Source of the DNA: Alectoria sarmentosa
Lineage: Eukaryota; Ascomycota; Lecanoromycetes; Lecanorales; Parmeliaceae
Reading direction: 5' to 3'
DNA: 64,000 nt
Assembly: GCA_009733775.1 (NCBI GenBank)
Contig: WOGZ01000055.1
Span: 81,040 to 145,039, forward strand
This document shows positions 44,353 through 56,512 of the stretch, in pieces. Each line of letters starts with the position of its first letter. The first letter of the stretch is position 1. Under the pieces are notes generated by a model. It had not been told where the DNA came from. It made no database searches and saw only the letters and a program-made list of their open reading frames with translations. Position numbers and translations under genes: made by a program.

Positions 44353-45157
44353 AGTTGGACCCAGCGCGAAGACGGTCGCGTTCTCGAGAATAGTCCTAGC
44401 CCCAAGTGGACTAGTCTCAGGCGGACCGGGACACCTGGGTTGACCGCTGCAGGCGTTCTGGGAGGTGGTGGAGTGAGGTGCATTGGGGAGGAATGTGGAG
44501 AATGATCTATTCGGCGCGTGATTGATACACTCTTTTCGCCGGGTATGAAGCATGTAATGAAATGGTTGGCGTCTGAGTGGCAGACAAGCACACTCTTTTG
44601 ACTGAGGTTGAGGACATGTTATGCAATGGTACTGGCTTTAAATACTCGATCGGCACACTCTTTTCATTGTTGTATCTAGAGCAAGATAAAGCAGGCTGTA
44701 CGTTCTTCTAATACAATACCACATCCCTTTCCACAACGAATCTCCTTGGCTTGGCTGCACTGGGCACATTATCAGAGACGCTAGCAATGGACGTGCAGCA
44801 AGGTCCTCGAATATCCACAACAGTAGCATGCGCCAGCAATCTGGAGGCAGACTTCATTGCATCCTCTATTCTCTCCCGGGCTCACGAGGTTTCCGAAATA
44901 CAGTCAGCAATAGGGTTGCGATCAGGAGTTCCTGCTTCATTATTATTACACCTCAGGGGTCACAAAGACGCACCCAGCGTGGTCGTTCGATTTTCTGTGC
45001 AGATGTACGGCAGCCGACAGCAGCTTTTACGCAGGATCTTCACGCTAGCGTGTATCAAAGCGGCTAGCGACGGCAAGAAATACGAGATACGCGCCGCTCG
45101 CGCCTTTCGCTCGCAAGTCACTGTCTCGGCTTCCAACCTTCATTACAGCTTTGATAT

Positions 45158-45165
45158 ATAAATAA
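45158..45165 (+). promoter_or_regulatory. TATA box of the methyltransferase gene
   Basis: TATATAAA, 76 bp upstream of the ATG at 45234. Confidence 0.6.
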
Positions 45166-45233
45166 AACGCGCAGAGAAGCCTTGAGTTCCGGACTATTAG
45201 ACAACTGCGTGTACCTATCTTCGAGCTTGCGCG

Positions 45234-46418
45234 ATGGAAGTCCAGCGTGAAGCGCCAATAGCGAGTACTCAAAAAACACCCATTGTTACCCAAGCCGAGG
45301 ACATTGGCGACAATTACGAAATTCCTCCCCCGGAACCGTCCTCCTCTTTTGCAGGCCTGAAAGAGCGCATCAAGCTCCACTACGAGATATGCTCTGACTA
45401 CTATTACTCGCTTTGGTATGTGCCTGCCGGCTATTCACGGTACCCATCTCCATGCTCGGAAGCATTCGCTAAGTAGCAGGGGTGAACATATACACCATGG
45501 CTACTTCATCGATCCAGCGGACACGAAAGAAGTGGCCCAGGCACGCCTTATAGATCTCCTACTCGAGCGCTCTCAATTGCCCACGGGTAGCCAGGTCTTG
45601 GATGTCGGCTGCGGTATCGGCGGCACGTCGCGCTTTCTAGCTAAGAATATGGGGTGTAGTGTCACTGGAATCACGATCAGCGGGCAGCAGGTCAAGTTGG
45701 CAAAGGAATTGTCTTCCAAAGAGGCAGGGCCTGTAGATGGAAAGGTTGAGAAATCCGGCTTCACCGGATTGGGAAATGGTAGCGTCCGATTCGTGGAGCT
45801 CGACGCCGAGAAGATGGGGGACTATTTCAATGAGTCTGAGTCAAATATGAGCTTCGATTGCGTATGGATCTCGGAGGCAATGAGCCATCTCCCCGATAAG
45901 GAGCTCTTCTTTCGGAACGTTTCGATACTCTTGAAATTGGGCGGGAAGTTGGTCGTAGCGGACTGGTTCAAGGCCGAGGAGTTGACAGAGGCCCAAATGG
46001 AGGCAGACATCAAGCCGATCGAAGGTGAGACTCGTTTCGAGATTTTAGGCTCCTGCGATACTGACTAGCGCGCAGACGGAATGCTCCTTCCTGGATTGAA
46101 CACTCAAACTGAGTACGTCAACTACGCAAAGCAAGCTGGGCTGAGTGTCTTCTCCGAGTCTTTCGATATCAGCAAACAAGTGTCTAAGACGTGGTATGTC
46201 CTTGCGAGCCTCCCAGACATCTTTAAAGGTGTGCATCGCTGTATAGTATTGACGCATGTAGGGATATCTCGTGGTCGCTTGTTCAGAACCCTGGGCTTTG
46301 GGCTTTTGCCATCTCTCAGGGTCGCGATGGCCTAGCATTCCTTCAAGCGTTCCGGGCGATGAGAAGAGGCTATGCCAATGGCACTTTCCGCTATGCTGTT
46401 ATGGTCTTCCAGAAATAA
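45234..46418 (+). CDS. SAM-dependent methyltransferase (gamma-tocopherol methyltransferase-like)
   Basis: Four exons: 45234-45415, 45480-46024, 46076-46193 and 46262-46418 (1002 nt, 333 residues), all introns GT-AG (51-68 nt). Class I methyltransferase: HYEICSDYYYSLWGEHIHHG, then motif I VLDVGCGIGGTSRFLAKNMG (about 100-118), GITISGQQVKLAKEL, an acidic loop-end motif FVELDAEKM, FDCVWISEAMSHLPDKELFF and LLKLGGKLVVADWFKAEEL. The tail GLWAFAISQGRDGLAFLQAF and RRGYANGTFRYAVMVFQK confirms the last two joins. The layout resembles gamma-tocopherol/sterol/N-methyltransferase relatives used on small lipophilic or polyketide-type substrates; the substrate here is unknown. No other biosynthetic gene is adjacent. 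Confidence 0.88.
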
Positions 46419-47451
46419 GGAAACTCGATTGCTTTACCACCGGTAGACTAGATAGATTCCTATGATACATCTTGGAGATTTTTGATACTGCTGATCTTCT
46501 TAGACCCACTCGGTCGCATGCTGGTGATCAAACTCCCAAGAGCATTTGATGTGTGTACGTAAGCAGGTCCTTTGAGTCCTGGGCTGTTGAGGGAGGACCA
46601 ATGTTTTGCCAGAACAGCACTAGGCAGTGAAACTCTGCAGCAATGCTGAAGTGAAGAAAGCTTCACAAGAAGAAAAGTGGTCCATGCTCAAACGCGTGTG
46701 ACCTAGATTCTTTCTTGAGTCACTCGGTCAAAACGCACGGGGACTGGTTTGAAACTTCCGAGCCGCTGTCATGGGATTAGGGATCCCGGAGTTACTTTCA
46801 CCGAGAATGTCTCCCTCACTGGGTGTTGCAGTCTATGAAGATATATAACAGTGCTTTGCGACCGACCAGAATTCTTCAAACAAAGCTGCGAAATCAGCTT
46901 TGTCGCCTTATCCAGGGTTGCTAGTCTTGCCTGCCATCCTGTCGGGCAGAGGTCCGCGGGGGCTGAACCATAAAACACTCCTGATACGTGTAAGCTAGCA
47001 GCGGGCATATGCTCGTTCTCAGAAAATTACCCGAATTTGTTTCATTCTTTGAGGAACAAATGCCAATGAGGACAGCGATGCCTATCAACTTGGTGTCGCA
47101 GCCTTGCGACAAGGTGGACGTGTTTGCCTCATACCTGCCCAAACGCTGAGAAGCACTCAGCGGCTCGTCCTCAACCAGTCGTTCACTTCTGCAACATGGC
47201 CATGCTGATGCACGCAGTCTCATGTTTCGCAGCACGTTTGACCGACGGAGGCAGCGACCCTCTTCAGGGAAAGGTCAACGCCCTGCAAACACAGAGTCCG
47301 AGCCAACCATCCGGTCGCAAGCCGCCTTGATGTCGCAAGTCTCAGCATCTTTTGATGGCATACTGCCGAGATGCGTGAAACGTCCTCCGGTGAGGACAAA
47401 AACAAGGGGACGGAGTGTTTAGGATGAAGGCTGCCCGGCAGATAGTAATCG
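46419..47451. other. Intergenic, about 1 kb
   Basis: Short ORFs only on both strands. No repeat or gene was recognised. Confidence 0.4.
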
Positions 47452-47459
47452 TATATAAG
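47452..47459 (+). promoter_or_regulatory. TATA box of the 156-aa orphan gene
   Basis: TATATAAG, 178 bp upstream of the ATG at 47637. Confidence 0.6.
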
Positions 47460-47516
47460 AGTCAGTCCCCGTCTCAGAGCATGATCTTCATACTTACCAC
47501 GCATACTTCTCACCTG

Positions 47517-47576
47517 CTTACCTTAATAGCACTTACCTCAAAGCAACTTACCTCAATACAACACACCTCGACACAA
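47517..47576. repeat. Four 15-bp tandem repeats in a leader
   Basis: Four adjacent 15-mers of the form CTTACCTCAAxxCAA, slightly diverged, between the TATA box and the ATG of the 156-aa gene. Confidence 0.75.
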
Positions 47577-47577
47577 C

Positions 47578-47585
47578 TGACGTCA
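47578..47585. promoter_or_regulatory. CRE-like bZIP site
   Basis: TGACGTCA, the full palindromic CRE/ATF consensus, immediately after the 15-bp repeats and 52 bp before the ATG. Its position downstream of the TATA box is unusual; it may be chance. Confidence 0.4.
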
Positions 47586-47636
47586 TCGTCGGACTAAATA
47601 TTTTTCATTCATAATAGACAACCTCACAATAACGAA

Positions 47637-48161
47637 ATGCCCCACGAAGATTCTACTCAATTGCCCCACAATTTTCGGGATGACTGCAGAAGGCGAGGTA
47701 TCGGCAAAGAGCTTTCACCTCGCGTGGACCTTGAGACGTTGAACGCTATCCCTCAAATAGACGCTCCTTGTGAGAAAGTATTCAACAAGGTAAGTTCTGA
47801 TGCCGAGGGCGCTTCGGCTGCACGTATTGACTTCCGTTATTAGGATACTGTCGATCGGCTGGAAGACTTTAAAGAGAAGGACACGAACAGTTCGGTCAAT
47901 GCTACTACTATTCCAATACTGGACCTCAAAGTGCAGAAGCCTAGAAAGTCTGTCCGCTTCACCCTCGACTCGGAGCCCTTTCCAAGCAGGCAACCAGGGC
48001 GTCCAGCATTAAAGAGCCCTGCGGCACTCCCCGTCCTGACTTCCCCAAGATGGGGGCCATCTATCCAAGACCCACTACTCGGTGTAGACCCCGAGACGTC
48101 TCTGCAACAACAGCGAGAAGGCCTCGAAAGCCAGTTCCGCACTCTCGGTATGGAGTCCTAG
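47637..48161 (+). CDS. Small orphan protein, two exons, 156 residues
   Basis: Exons 47637-47789 and 47844-48161; the intron GTAAGT...TTATTAG is 54 nt, phase 0. The product starts MPHEDSTQLPHNFRDDCRRR and runs through LETLNAIPQIDAPCEKVFNK, DTVDRLEDFKEKDTNSSVNA, KVQKPRKSVRFTLDSEPFPS and LLGVDPETSLQQQREGLESQ. It is hydrophilic and probably disordered, with no signal peptide. Gene shape (TATA leader, one phase-0 GTAAGT intron, small Pro/Ser-rich product) resembles the 39-44 kb array, and a weak echo of the array 3' block (CATGTAATGGAATGG near 48387) follows it, but the proteins do not align. Confidence 0.6.
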
Positions 48162-49041
48162 CCGGAGGGGTCGTTGCACGCATCGAAAGCCCTCGACGCT
48201 CTTCGGACGACTCTCAGGGATGGAAAGCTGGCCTTTCAAGCCTTCAGAGATGGTCCCGAAGTCTTGAAGGGGGGTGCTCAAGTGGCAAAGAATACGGACG
48301 GTGGACAAGTGTTTGGGTCAGGGTGTAAAAGGGCGTTTATGGCTGAATCTGCATGGTTGAGACCGTCTCTGCCAGCGAGTTTGGCGCATGTAATGGAATG
48401 GCTCTCATCGTGCGTGGTATGTAATAGTACTCATTTCGCGGAAGATACAGTGCGAGTGGTGACATGTTTGTATTTTGAGCCCATGAGATTAGCGGCTTTT
48501 CTAAAGAAATGAGAGCTCAACAGTCGCGGAGTCTCAAAACCTCAATTGGGATTGGCGGCTGTTCTAAAGAAACGTGAGCTCAACAGTCGCGGGGTTTCAA
48601 AACCTCAAATAGGACTAGCGGCTTGGCCTTGAACTCATACGCGACTCGAAAGAATCTCCTACGAGGCCAAAATAGGAACCGTGACACGCAGCTATGCAGA
48701 CTTCACATCATACATGGTGCTTCATACATCGATTTGATGTATTCTATCACTGTATACCGCTTTTCTCTCATTGTGCTCCCGCTCGAAAAGCCGCGCGGGG
48801 GGGAAACCCTGATATGCATGGCATCATGTGCACAGCTCCCAAAAGTCAATCGAAGAAGATGCCCAATGGATGTGAAAATCCCTCTGGCTTGTGGTCTCGC
48901 ACAGCCAGCGCCAGAAAGGGTGGGGCGGATTTGCTAATCATTACGACGGGACCAAAATGGCGATCAGCGATAATGATACAAGACTGGGCCACTCGAGCAT
49001 TTTGATTATACTATCTTCCCTCATGCCGCACCAGCAATAAG
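48162..49041. other. Region between the 156-aa gene and the Gypsy element
   Basis: Contains the 63-bp tandem repeat described separately. The rest has no recognised gene; the plus ORFs 48174-48512 and 48623-48937 have no domain character. Confidence 0.4.
48487..48624. repeat. 63-bp tandem repeat, 2.2 copies
   Basis: Copies start at 48487, 48550 and (partial) 48613. Each has AGCGGCT/GGCGGCT, TTCTAAAGAAA, GAGCTCAACAGTCGCGG and TCAAAACCTCAA. The first two copies match without length change. Confidence 0.88.
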
Positions 49042-49188
49042 AAAGACAAGGAACAGAATTCTTAGTGGGTAGGAAGGATGATGAAAATCTATGGAAGCAG
49101 GAGGATTCTTGGAACAAGGATCTCCGCCAAGTATTATTAAGTTATATAAGGAATGGTCGGAGAAGCCTCCCGACAGCACCTTTCTTCT
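49042..49188 (-). repeat. Direct terminal repeat copy A (3' side of the Gypsy element)
   Basis: 147 bp, homologous without gaps to 56513-56659. The nine differences are all transitions (C/T or G/A). Probably an LTR or LTR part; clear TG...CA ends were not seen. Confidence 0.8.
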
Positions 49189-49489
49189 TGTACGCATAAA
49201 CACAAAAGAGCCTCAACGACCTTCTTAGCAACAGCATAGAAGTTCTTGTCAGAATTCCAACGATGGAACGTGCTTTTATGTTTTTAGTAACAGAATCCGA
49301 AGCATTGAGATCAAGAAATTCCTTTCAAAGAATGTTCCGAGCAATGCTCTGTAGCATATCGAGTTGTAACACTAAAAACATCTTCCGTAGCAAAGAGGTA
49401 ATAAATTTCGGAAAAGATGTTGAGGAATTCATTAAGGAAGTTCACGACTGCTATTATAGCAAGGCAAGATGTCTTAAAAACTCATTTTC

Positions 49490-49665
49490 AAGGAAACCCA
49501 TTCATAAGGAAATTCATTCATAAGGAAATTCATTCACAAGGAAATCTCTTCACAAGGAAATTCCTTCACAAGGAAATCCCTTCATAAGGAAATCCCTTCA
49601 CAAGGAAATCCATTTATAAGGAAATCCCTTCACAAGGAAATCCCTTCACAAGGAAATCCATGACA
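49490..49665. repeat. 16-bp minisatellite, about 11 copies
   Basis: Unit AAGGAAATCCCTTCAC with variants at positions 9-16; copies start every 16 bp from 49490. It lies inside the Gypsy element near its 3' end, in a segment that has escaped the AT shift. There are no spacers, so it is not a CRISPR array. Confidence 0.9.
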
Positions 49666-52600
49666 AATGCTCTAAAGAATGTGTTGAGTCTTTTTACAAG
49701 CATAAGAAGGCAGTTCCTTTATATCGATCTGAGGATCTTCATTTTTCAAGAAAAGTCTTGGAAATCTTTCATATTCTTATCGGTCGTAGCATGATTAAAA
49801 TATGAAATCTTTTAAATCAACAAGGCTTTTTTTTAGTAAAGATTGAAAAATTATTTCTGATGAGGTTTTCGAATCGTTTGTTATTGAGATAAAGATAGGA
49901 AATGATTTGATAAATAGTTGATATGAAAAACGAACTTTTTGAGATGATCATTATGAAAAATGTTTCGAATTTCTCGATCATTTAGTTGATGAAGTTTGAA
50001 AGATTTTTCGTGAATATCATCATAGATATGAATTCGAAAAGAATCTCGTTATTTAAATTGAAATTTATCGAAATTTTTCTGAAATACCATTATCATATCG
50101 TTTATATAATGAATGATTTAAATAACGTCTCGGTTATAACGTGCAATTATATATTTTTTTTGTTAATTGAATCGTGTTTTGATAGAATCGTGAAGATTCG
50201 TTCGAAAAACAAAATATTGTTTAATAAATCGAAAATGCGTAATAAAATTTTTCAATTTTATCATTTATTTTTATACGTTTTTTTTCAAATAAGATAAATA
50301 ATATAATTATAAAAGTCGAAGTCTTTTATAAAGAATTAAATAAAATGTTGATGAGTGTTAAATCAAAATGTTCGATGATATAAAAATTAAGAGATTCGAT
50401 TAATTTTGAAATGCGTTGATCTCATTTTTTTTTTAAATCGATATAAGATTTTTTTTTTAACATCATTTTTAACAATTTATTTAAAATTTCGATTATATTA
50501 ATGTTTTTAAAAGATTTAAACGGGCTGTAAATAATAAGGACGTTTTCGTTTTTAAAAAATTTCTTGAGTTTTTCATTAAAGAAATGTTGATTTTTGTCGT
50601 AATAAATTGTATAAAGTTTGTGATATATGATAAACGCGAGTTTCAAGCATTAGATCACGTTTTCGATATTAATTATTTTGATAATGAATAAAATGTTAAA
50701 TCTCGAAAAATAACAAATGAGGTTAAGAATATATTTATTTCCGATTTTGATAATTGATAACGATTTTATGAAATTCATTTTTCATAATTAAAATAAATAA
50801 ATGATCATAATAGAATTAAATAATTAAGATTAAATAATAAGATTATGTTTAACACATTTAAAACATTTAATAATATATCTTTCAACGTCCTTAAATTGAT
50901 CGAATTAATAACATTTATTTTATAATCGTATTATAATATTAATCTTTATTTAATGATCGCTCTGATCATATACTTTCACGAAAATTATTAAGATTTTTTT
51001 TTTCAAAACGCAAGATAAATAATAATCTTTTTGATAAATTCATAAAATATTTATTATTAAACGATAATCAAAGAATTTTCGAAATAAATTAACAAATGAA
51101 GTTTTTAAATTATCTTATAAAAACTTATAAATATCATCGAATTATATCGAAATCTCATAAATATTCTTTTAGACATCATTTTTCGATGTTACATTAAGCG
51201 TAAAAATTAATAAATCATTTATAATATAATGTTATCGTATTTCAAACTAATATAAAGGATTTAACGATTTGAAAAATTTATCAAATTCATTTTTGTTATT
51301 CTTTCAAATTCAACGAGATTTTTCGAAAGTAAACTCTTTTTAAATTCGAATAACAATTTTCATAACGAAATAATCTTTATCATAAAATAAGGTTTTGAAA
51401 AAAGCATTTATTATCTTATTATGATGATCGAAAATGTATTATATATTAAAATTCAATCGTTAAAATTGATTTATTTAATGATCATAAATTTCTTTATAAA
51501 GATTTGAATTCAAAAAATAAATCAAAGACTTATAATTAATATAAATAATAATCGAAAAATATAAATGTTTGCATAAATAATCATATTTAATAATAAACAT
51601 CATTATAACATAAAGTTCTCTCTTATAAATAGAATATTTCTTTTTGATAAGCGCGAACGTGAATAAATCATAAATCATCGAAATTTTCATTACTTTGATA
51701 TTCATAATATCGATAATCTTAAAATTTCGAAATTGTGTAATAACAAGGCCTGCTTCGAACCTAAAAGCATTAATATAAAAATGTATGAAAAAATGTAAAT
51801 TTATGTTATATATGCTTACTCGAATAACATTCTTGATTTTAATAATTTCGAAGAAAAATTATTTCGAAATAATTTATCGTTATATTATTTTATCAATCAA
51901 TCGAATTAGAGAATGAGAAAATTTAACGAAATTCTTGATTCATCGTCGAGTAATTTTTATTTCATTAAAAAACGAACGTATTTTAAATTGATTTAAAGAA
52001 ATAGGTCATTTTGTTATCTTAATAATCCTTTTTTTTAACATTTGTATCAATTCGTTAATGAAATGAATCACATTTAAAGTAATAATCTGAAAAGCGAATA
52101 AATAAAGTTTTTTGAAAAAAAATCTGAGACGTATTCATTTTATTTTTAAGAGAAAATAATATTGAAGAAATTTATATTGCTTTTTAAAATTAACAAATTC
52201 TTCGAAGAAATCGTTAATATAAAAAATTAACATGAAAAGCTTATCAAAATTTTTTGAATATAATAATAAAGGTTCTTTGATGAAATATGAAAAAATTTCG
52301 AAAATATGATATATAAGTTTAATCATCGTGAATTTTGTTGACTTTGATTTTTGTTGCATTTTAATAAATTATATTTATTTTATTTTCGATATGATAAACG
52401 CGAAATAATATCGATTTTTTAAATGTAATAAAATGATAAAATAAACATGTTTAAGATCTATCGCGAAAAAACATTGATGTTTAAAATTAAAAAGATTATC
52501 ATATATCTTAAAAAAAAGTTCAAGATGTGTTTCAAAAAGCTTTTCATTTATTCGAAAATAATCGAACGTAACTTAAGATTCATCTTCAGATTTAAGATTT

Positions 52601-55600
52601 TTAACCTTATCGACGATGATAGCTTTAACATTTCATTGAAACATCTTTTCATTAACAACTTAAATTAATTTATAAACATTTTTTTCGATTTCGTCCTCAA
52701 TGATCTTATAAAGTCATTATTCGATATATGTTAATCATTTTTTTTAAATCATGTTTGAAATTGATTTAATATCTGATTTGATACGTATTTAATAAATAAT
52801 GAGATCGATGCAAAGAAGATTTTTAAAATCCGTGTTATTCAAATATCGATAATGATAAAATAAACATAACATTTTGTGTTTAATTGCTTTTATAAAAATA
52901 AGAGATTTTAATATGAGATTTATCGAGAAAATTTATTCTTTTAACACTTTGATAAGAATATCCGATTTAATAAAAAACCTTTTTATACGTTTATTTAAAT
53001 ATGGATTTGACTTGATAAAAATAAGGGTAAGATGTTTTAAATTGATATAAAAAAAAAACGTTTTTGATACATTAAAAGCATTAATCGATTAATTAAAACG
53101 ATTAATTAATTTTTCGAAAAAGAATTCGAAAAAGGTTTCGAAAAAGGATTTGAGAATTTTTTTGAAGGATTTTTCGAGAAAAACATTTTTGTAACAAATC
53201 TTTTGCCTCGATAACAAAAAGAATAAATGTTTTAACACTTTAAAGTTATATTGATGAGGATTTAATAAAAATCTTTTTTGAAAAGCTCGTTCTCAATGTC
53301 GAAAAGATCATTTTCATTATTAAAATTATTCGATTTCGAGAAATCTTCTTTTTTTTCAATGATTTTCCCAAACACAATCGTCATAATAAATTTCGGATAT
53401 ATAAAAAAATTATGATCTTTATAAAAGATCAATTTAAAATCCATAATTTTTCATATTTGCTCTTTAATAATCTTATTATCAATAAAGATGATAAATAAAC
53501 GAATAAACATTGAGATGTTAATTGAATAAAATTAAAAAATATCGAGAATCAAGCTTAAATATTCAATTTTTTCGAAAACAATAATTTAAAATAATTTAAA
53601 AGTTATAAAGCAGCGAATGTTTTGAACAATTCTTTTCACAAAGAGACGAAATTATACTTAATGTTTTAATACGATCTCACGATGATCGATAATACGCATA
53701 AATAAACCTTTAAAATCGATTTTTTTTAGCACGTGTAATTATAATTCGAGAAATTTCATAAATTTCATAAATATAACGTTTATGTCAAATTCTTAATTAA
53801 TTTATATATGCTTTTTATTTAACGAAATTATGATATTATTAGGTTTGAAAATCGTGTAGAGAATATGAAAAGCTTTATTTAAAGATATTATAACAAAAAG
53901 AAAACGAGTATAACGCTCTGCGTTTGTAATAATAATAATATCGAAAATTATATTAATAAAAGATTGAATAAATCGTGTTTGTTGAGATAACACGAGAATT
54001 TATGAAAACGATAATGAATAAAAAAGAAATGTTTGATTTATATCGATTTAAAAATGCGTTTATTATGATAAAGGTTGAAAAAATTGAGATATTATAATAA
54101 TCGACATAAATTGAAGAAATTGTTATGAAACTTGTGAAAAGCTTAAATTGAATTGAACATCAAAAGTCTAATTTTGAGTAACAAAAACCTGATTTTGAGT
54201 AACAGACTTTCTCGAACCACGTTTTTTAAATATTCTCATACAAAAACGCTTAAGCTCCCGGCATATAACAAAAAATCATGTTATTAAATTCATTCAAAAT
54301 ATATCGATTTTGTTATTTTAAAGAACGTGACGAATCGAAACAAAAACATCGTATTTTTTAATTAACTTATTGAACATTTTTATTAAAGACTGAGATTCGA
54401 TTTTCTTACCTACACGTTTTTAACCCTTTCTTTTAATACGTTTTTCAAAAACAATTTGAAATTGCATGGGCTGTTGAGATAATTGAGATTATTAAAATAT
54501 AAATTGAAATCTTTATTCGAGTTGTTTTTCTTATTAACGTCGAAAAGAGTTTATTTTAAATTTAAGTTCTTCGAATTTTTCGATACGAGCTTTCTTGTTC
54601 GAATCAGAATTTTCGCCCAAAAATGTTTTCGTTGATAAAAAAAGGTCAATCACTTTATAATGAATCGAAAAATTCGACGAACTTAACAAAACACCGTTTA
54701 TTATAAATGAGGAAACGAAAGATTAAGAAATGAGTTGAGAAACGCTCAATGAAATGTTAAAATTATATAAATGAACATTTTCGTCGAATTTTTCAAAATA
54801 TATTGAAACAAAGTTTATTTGAGTAAGATTCTCGAAAACGATTTTTTTGAGATAAAATTGTTTTTAAACAAAAAGCATTTCGTCTTAACAATTCTTAAAA
54901 ATATAATTGAAATGTTCACATTTAACACATAAGCGATCATTTTTGTTTATGTATCATTATTTATTTTCATTAATTTATGAGTTATTCGACTCGATTCGAA
55001 TAGAAAGATTTTTTAAGATAAATTGAAAGTTGCGGAAACGATTATTCAGGTTCGTGTTAATGCTTTTTTCGACATTTTTTCGGTTCGAATTTTAAATTAA
55101 CACAAATGATGTTATAGAAGCTTTAAATTAATATAAAAGACGACGTTATTTTTTAGATTGTATTTATAAACGAAAGAAAGATCTTAAGAAAAATATTGAC
55201 TTCTGCTAAAATAAATCCTGATAAATAAATTATAAACGATTTTAAGATTCTTGTTGCTCGGATTCTCGATATGAAATAAACAATGAAATTATTTGTTATT
55301 TAAATAAATTCTTTTTAACAAAATTCTTATAAAAGCGAAATTTCTTGAATTTGATATTAAGTTTCTTAAACTTAAAATCCTCGTTTAATAACTTTTAAAT
55401 CTCGAAATTGATACGTTTAACTTTCTTTGTTAAATAATAAATATTATAAAAAAAATGATCCGACGATGTCATTCCTCGAATAATTTTTTTGCGAATTTTT
55501 TGATTATTTAAATTTCGAATAAATGTTCGAAAAATGATATTAAGCATAATTGATTTTAAAAGCGTATACGAAATCGTGTTAAAAATGAAAGTAAGACGGT

Positions 55601-56512
55601 TTTTAACATTTATCATTTATATCAAATTTTTCACTCGCTTATAATAAATAGTAAATGATTTTTGAGATTTTTAATATAAATCTGTTAATTCGATATTAAA
55701 AGAGATTTAAAAAAATTTCGTAGTTTTAATAAGAAATCTTTTATAAAAAAGGATTCGGAAATTTTCGACGATTATTTAAATAAGATTCGAATTAATTAAT
55801 ATACGAATAATATCGAGATGAGATTTAATTTATTTAATAATATCATCATTAAATAATATGTTAAAGGATTTCAATTATATATTTGAAAGAATAAATTTAT
55901 CAAGGTTTTGATAATCTTTCATTTTATAATTAAATTTAATTAATTATTTAATAATTAAAACGATGTTTTTTGAAAAGATATCATAAAAAGCAAAAGTCGG
56001 TTTCATTTGTAAATATGTTATGATTATTATTCATATAATAATAAAAAAGATTATGATAACGATTTGAAAAAATCTTTTAAATTGATTTGAGAATAACGTG
56101 CTTGGATAATGAGAAGAGCTTTTGAAATTATTGATAAAACTTAATTCGAGAAAGCTAATATAAAATTTCGGGTATTTTATTAAATAACGATATGTTAATT
56201 ATCTCAACAGACTTCGAGTTTTCAGACGAGAAATGTTTGAAGTTGTTAGAATGAGATAACAATGATAAGGCTTTTTTTGAAAATGAAATTCGATGACGAT
56301 GACTTTGCTAAAAGATTGTTTAAGAATCTTCGAAATGATTGATAAGGAATTCCTTAAAGGAGAATGAGAATAAATTATTCGATAAAAAGAATGATGACGG
56401 TGAGGTCAGGAAACGACGACTTAATAGGAAAATCAGGTATCACAAACGACAGACAAGAATGTAAAGATTATGATCACTTTATAAGGTCATTTGGAGTTTC
56501 TCTGGTATCGTC

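Larger units (their letters stand above)
38915..44740 (+). repeat. Array of three diverged tandem modules, each with one orphan gene
   Basis: Module starts near 38915, 41300 and 43125 share a block around TCGGCGCTTGC and GTGACTGA/GATGACTGA. Two promoters share CATATAAAAG and leaders (ATTCTCCATAA). The 3' regions (40390-40640, 42725-42945 and 44520-44735) are clearly homologous: GATACACTC, GCATTGTAGACAAACACACTC, ATGCAATGGTACTGGCTT, TTGTTGTATCTAGAGCAAGA. Between them are genes of the same size with a phase-0 intron in the same place. Unit length is about 1.6-1.8 kb; about 630 bp of unrelated sequence lies between modules 1 and 2. Confidence 0.82.

Noticed and set aside
44751..45161. 136-codon plus ORF upstream of the methyltransferase
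   Set aside because: No ATG start or motif, and it runs through the TATA region of the next gene.
49490..49665. Regular repeats that might suggest a CRISPR-like array
   Set aside because: Units are directly adjacent 16-mers with no spacers, in a eukaryotic retrotransposon.
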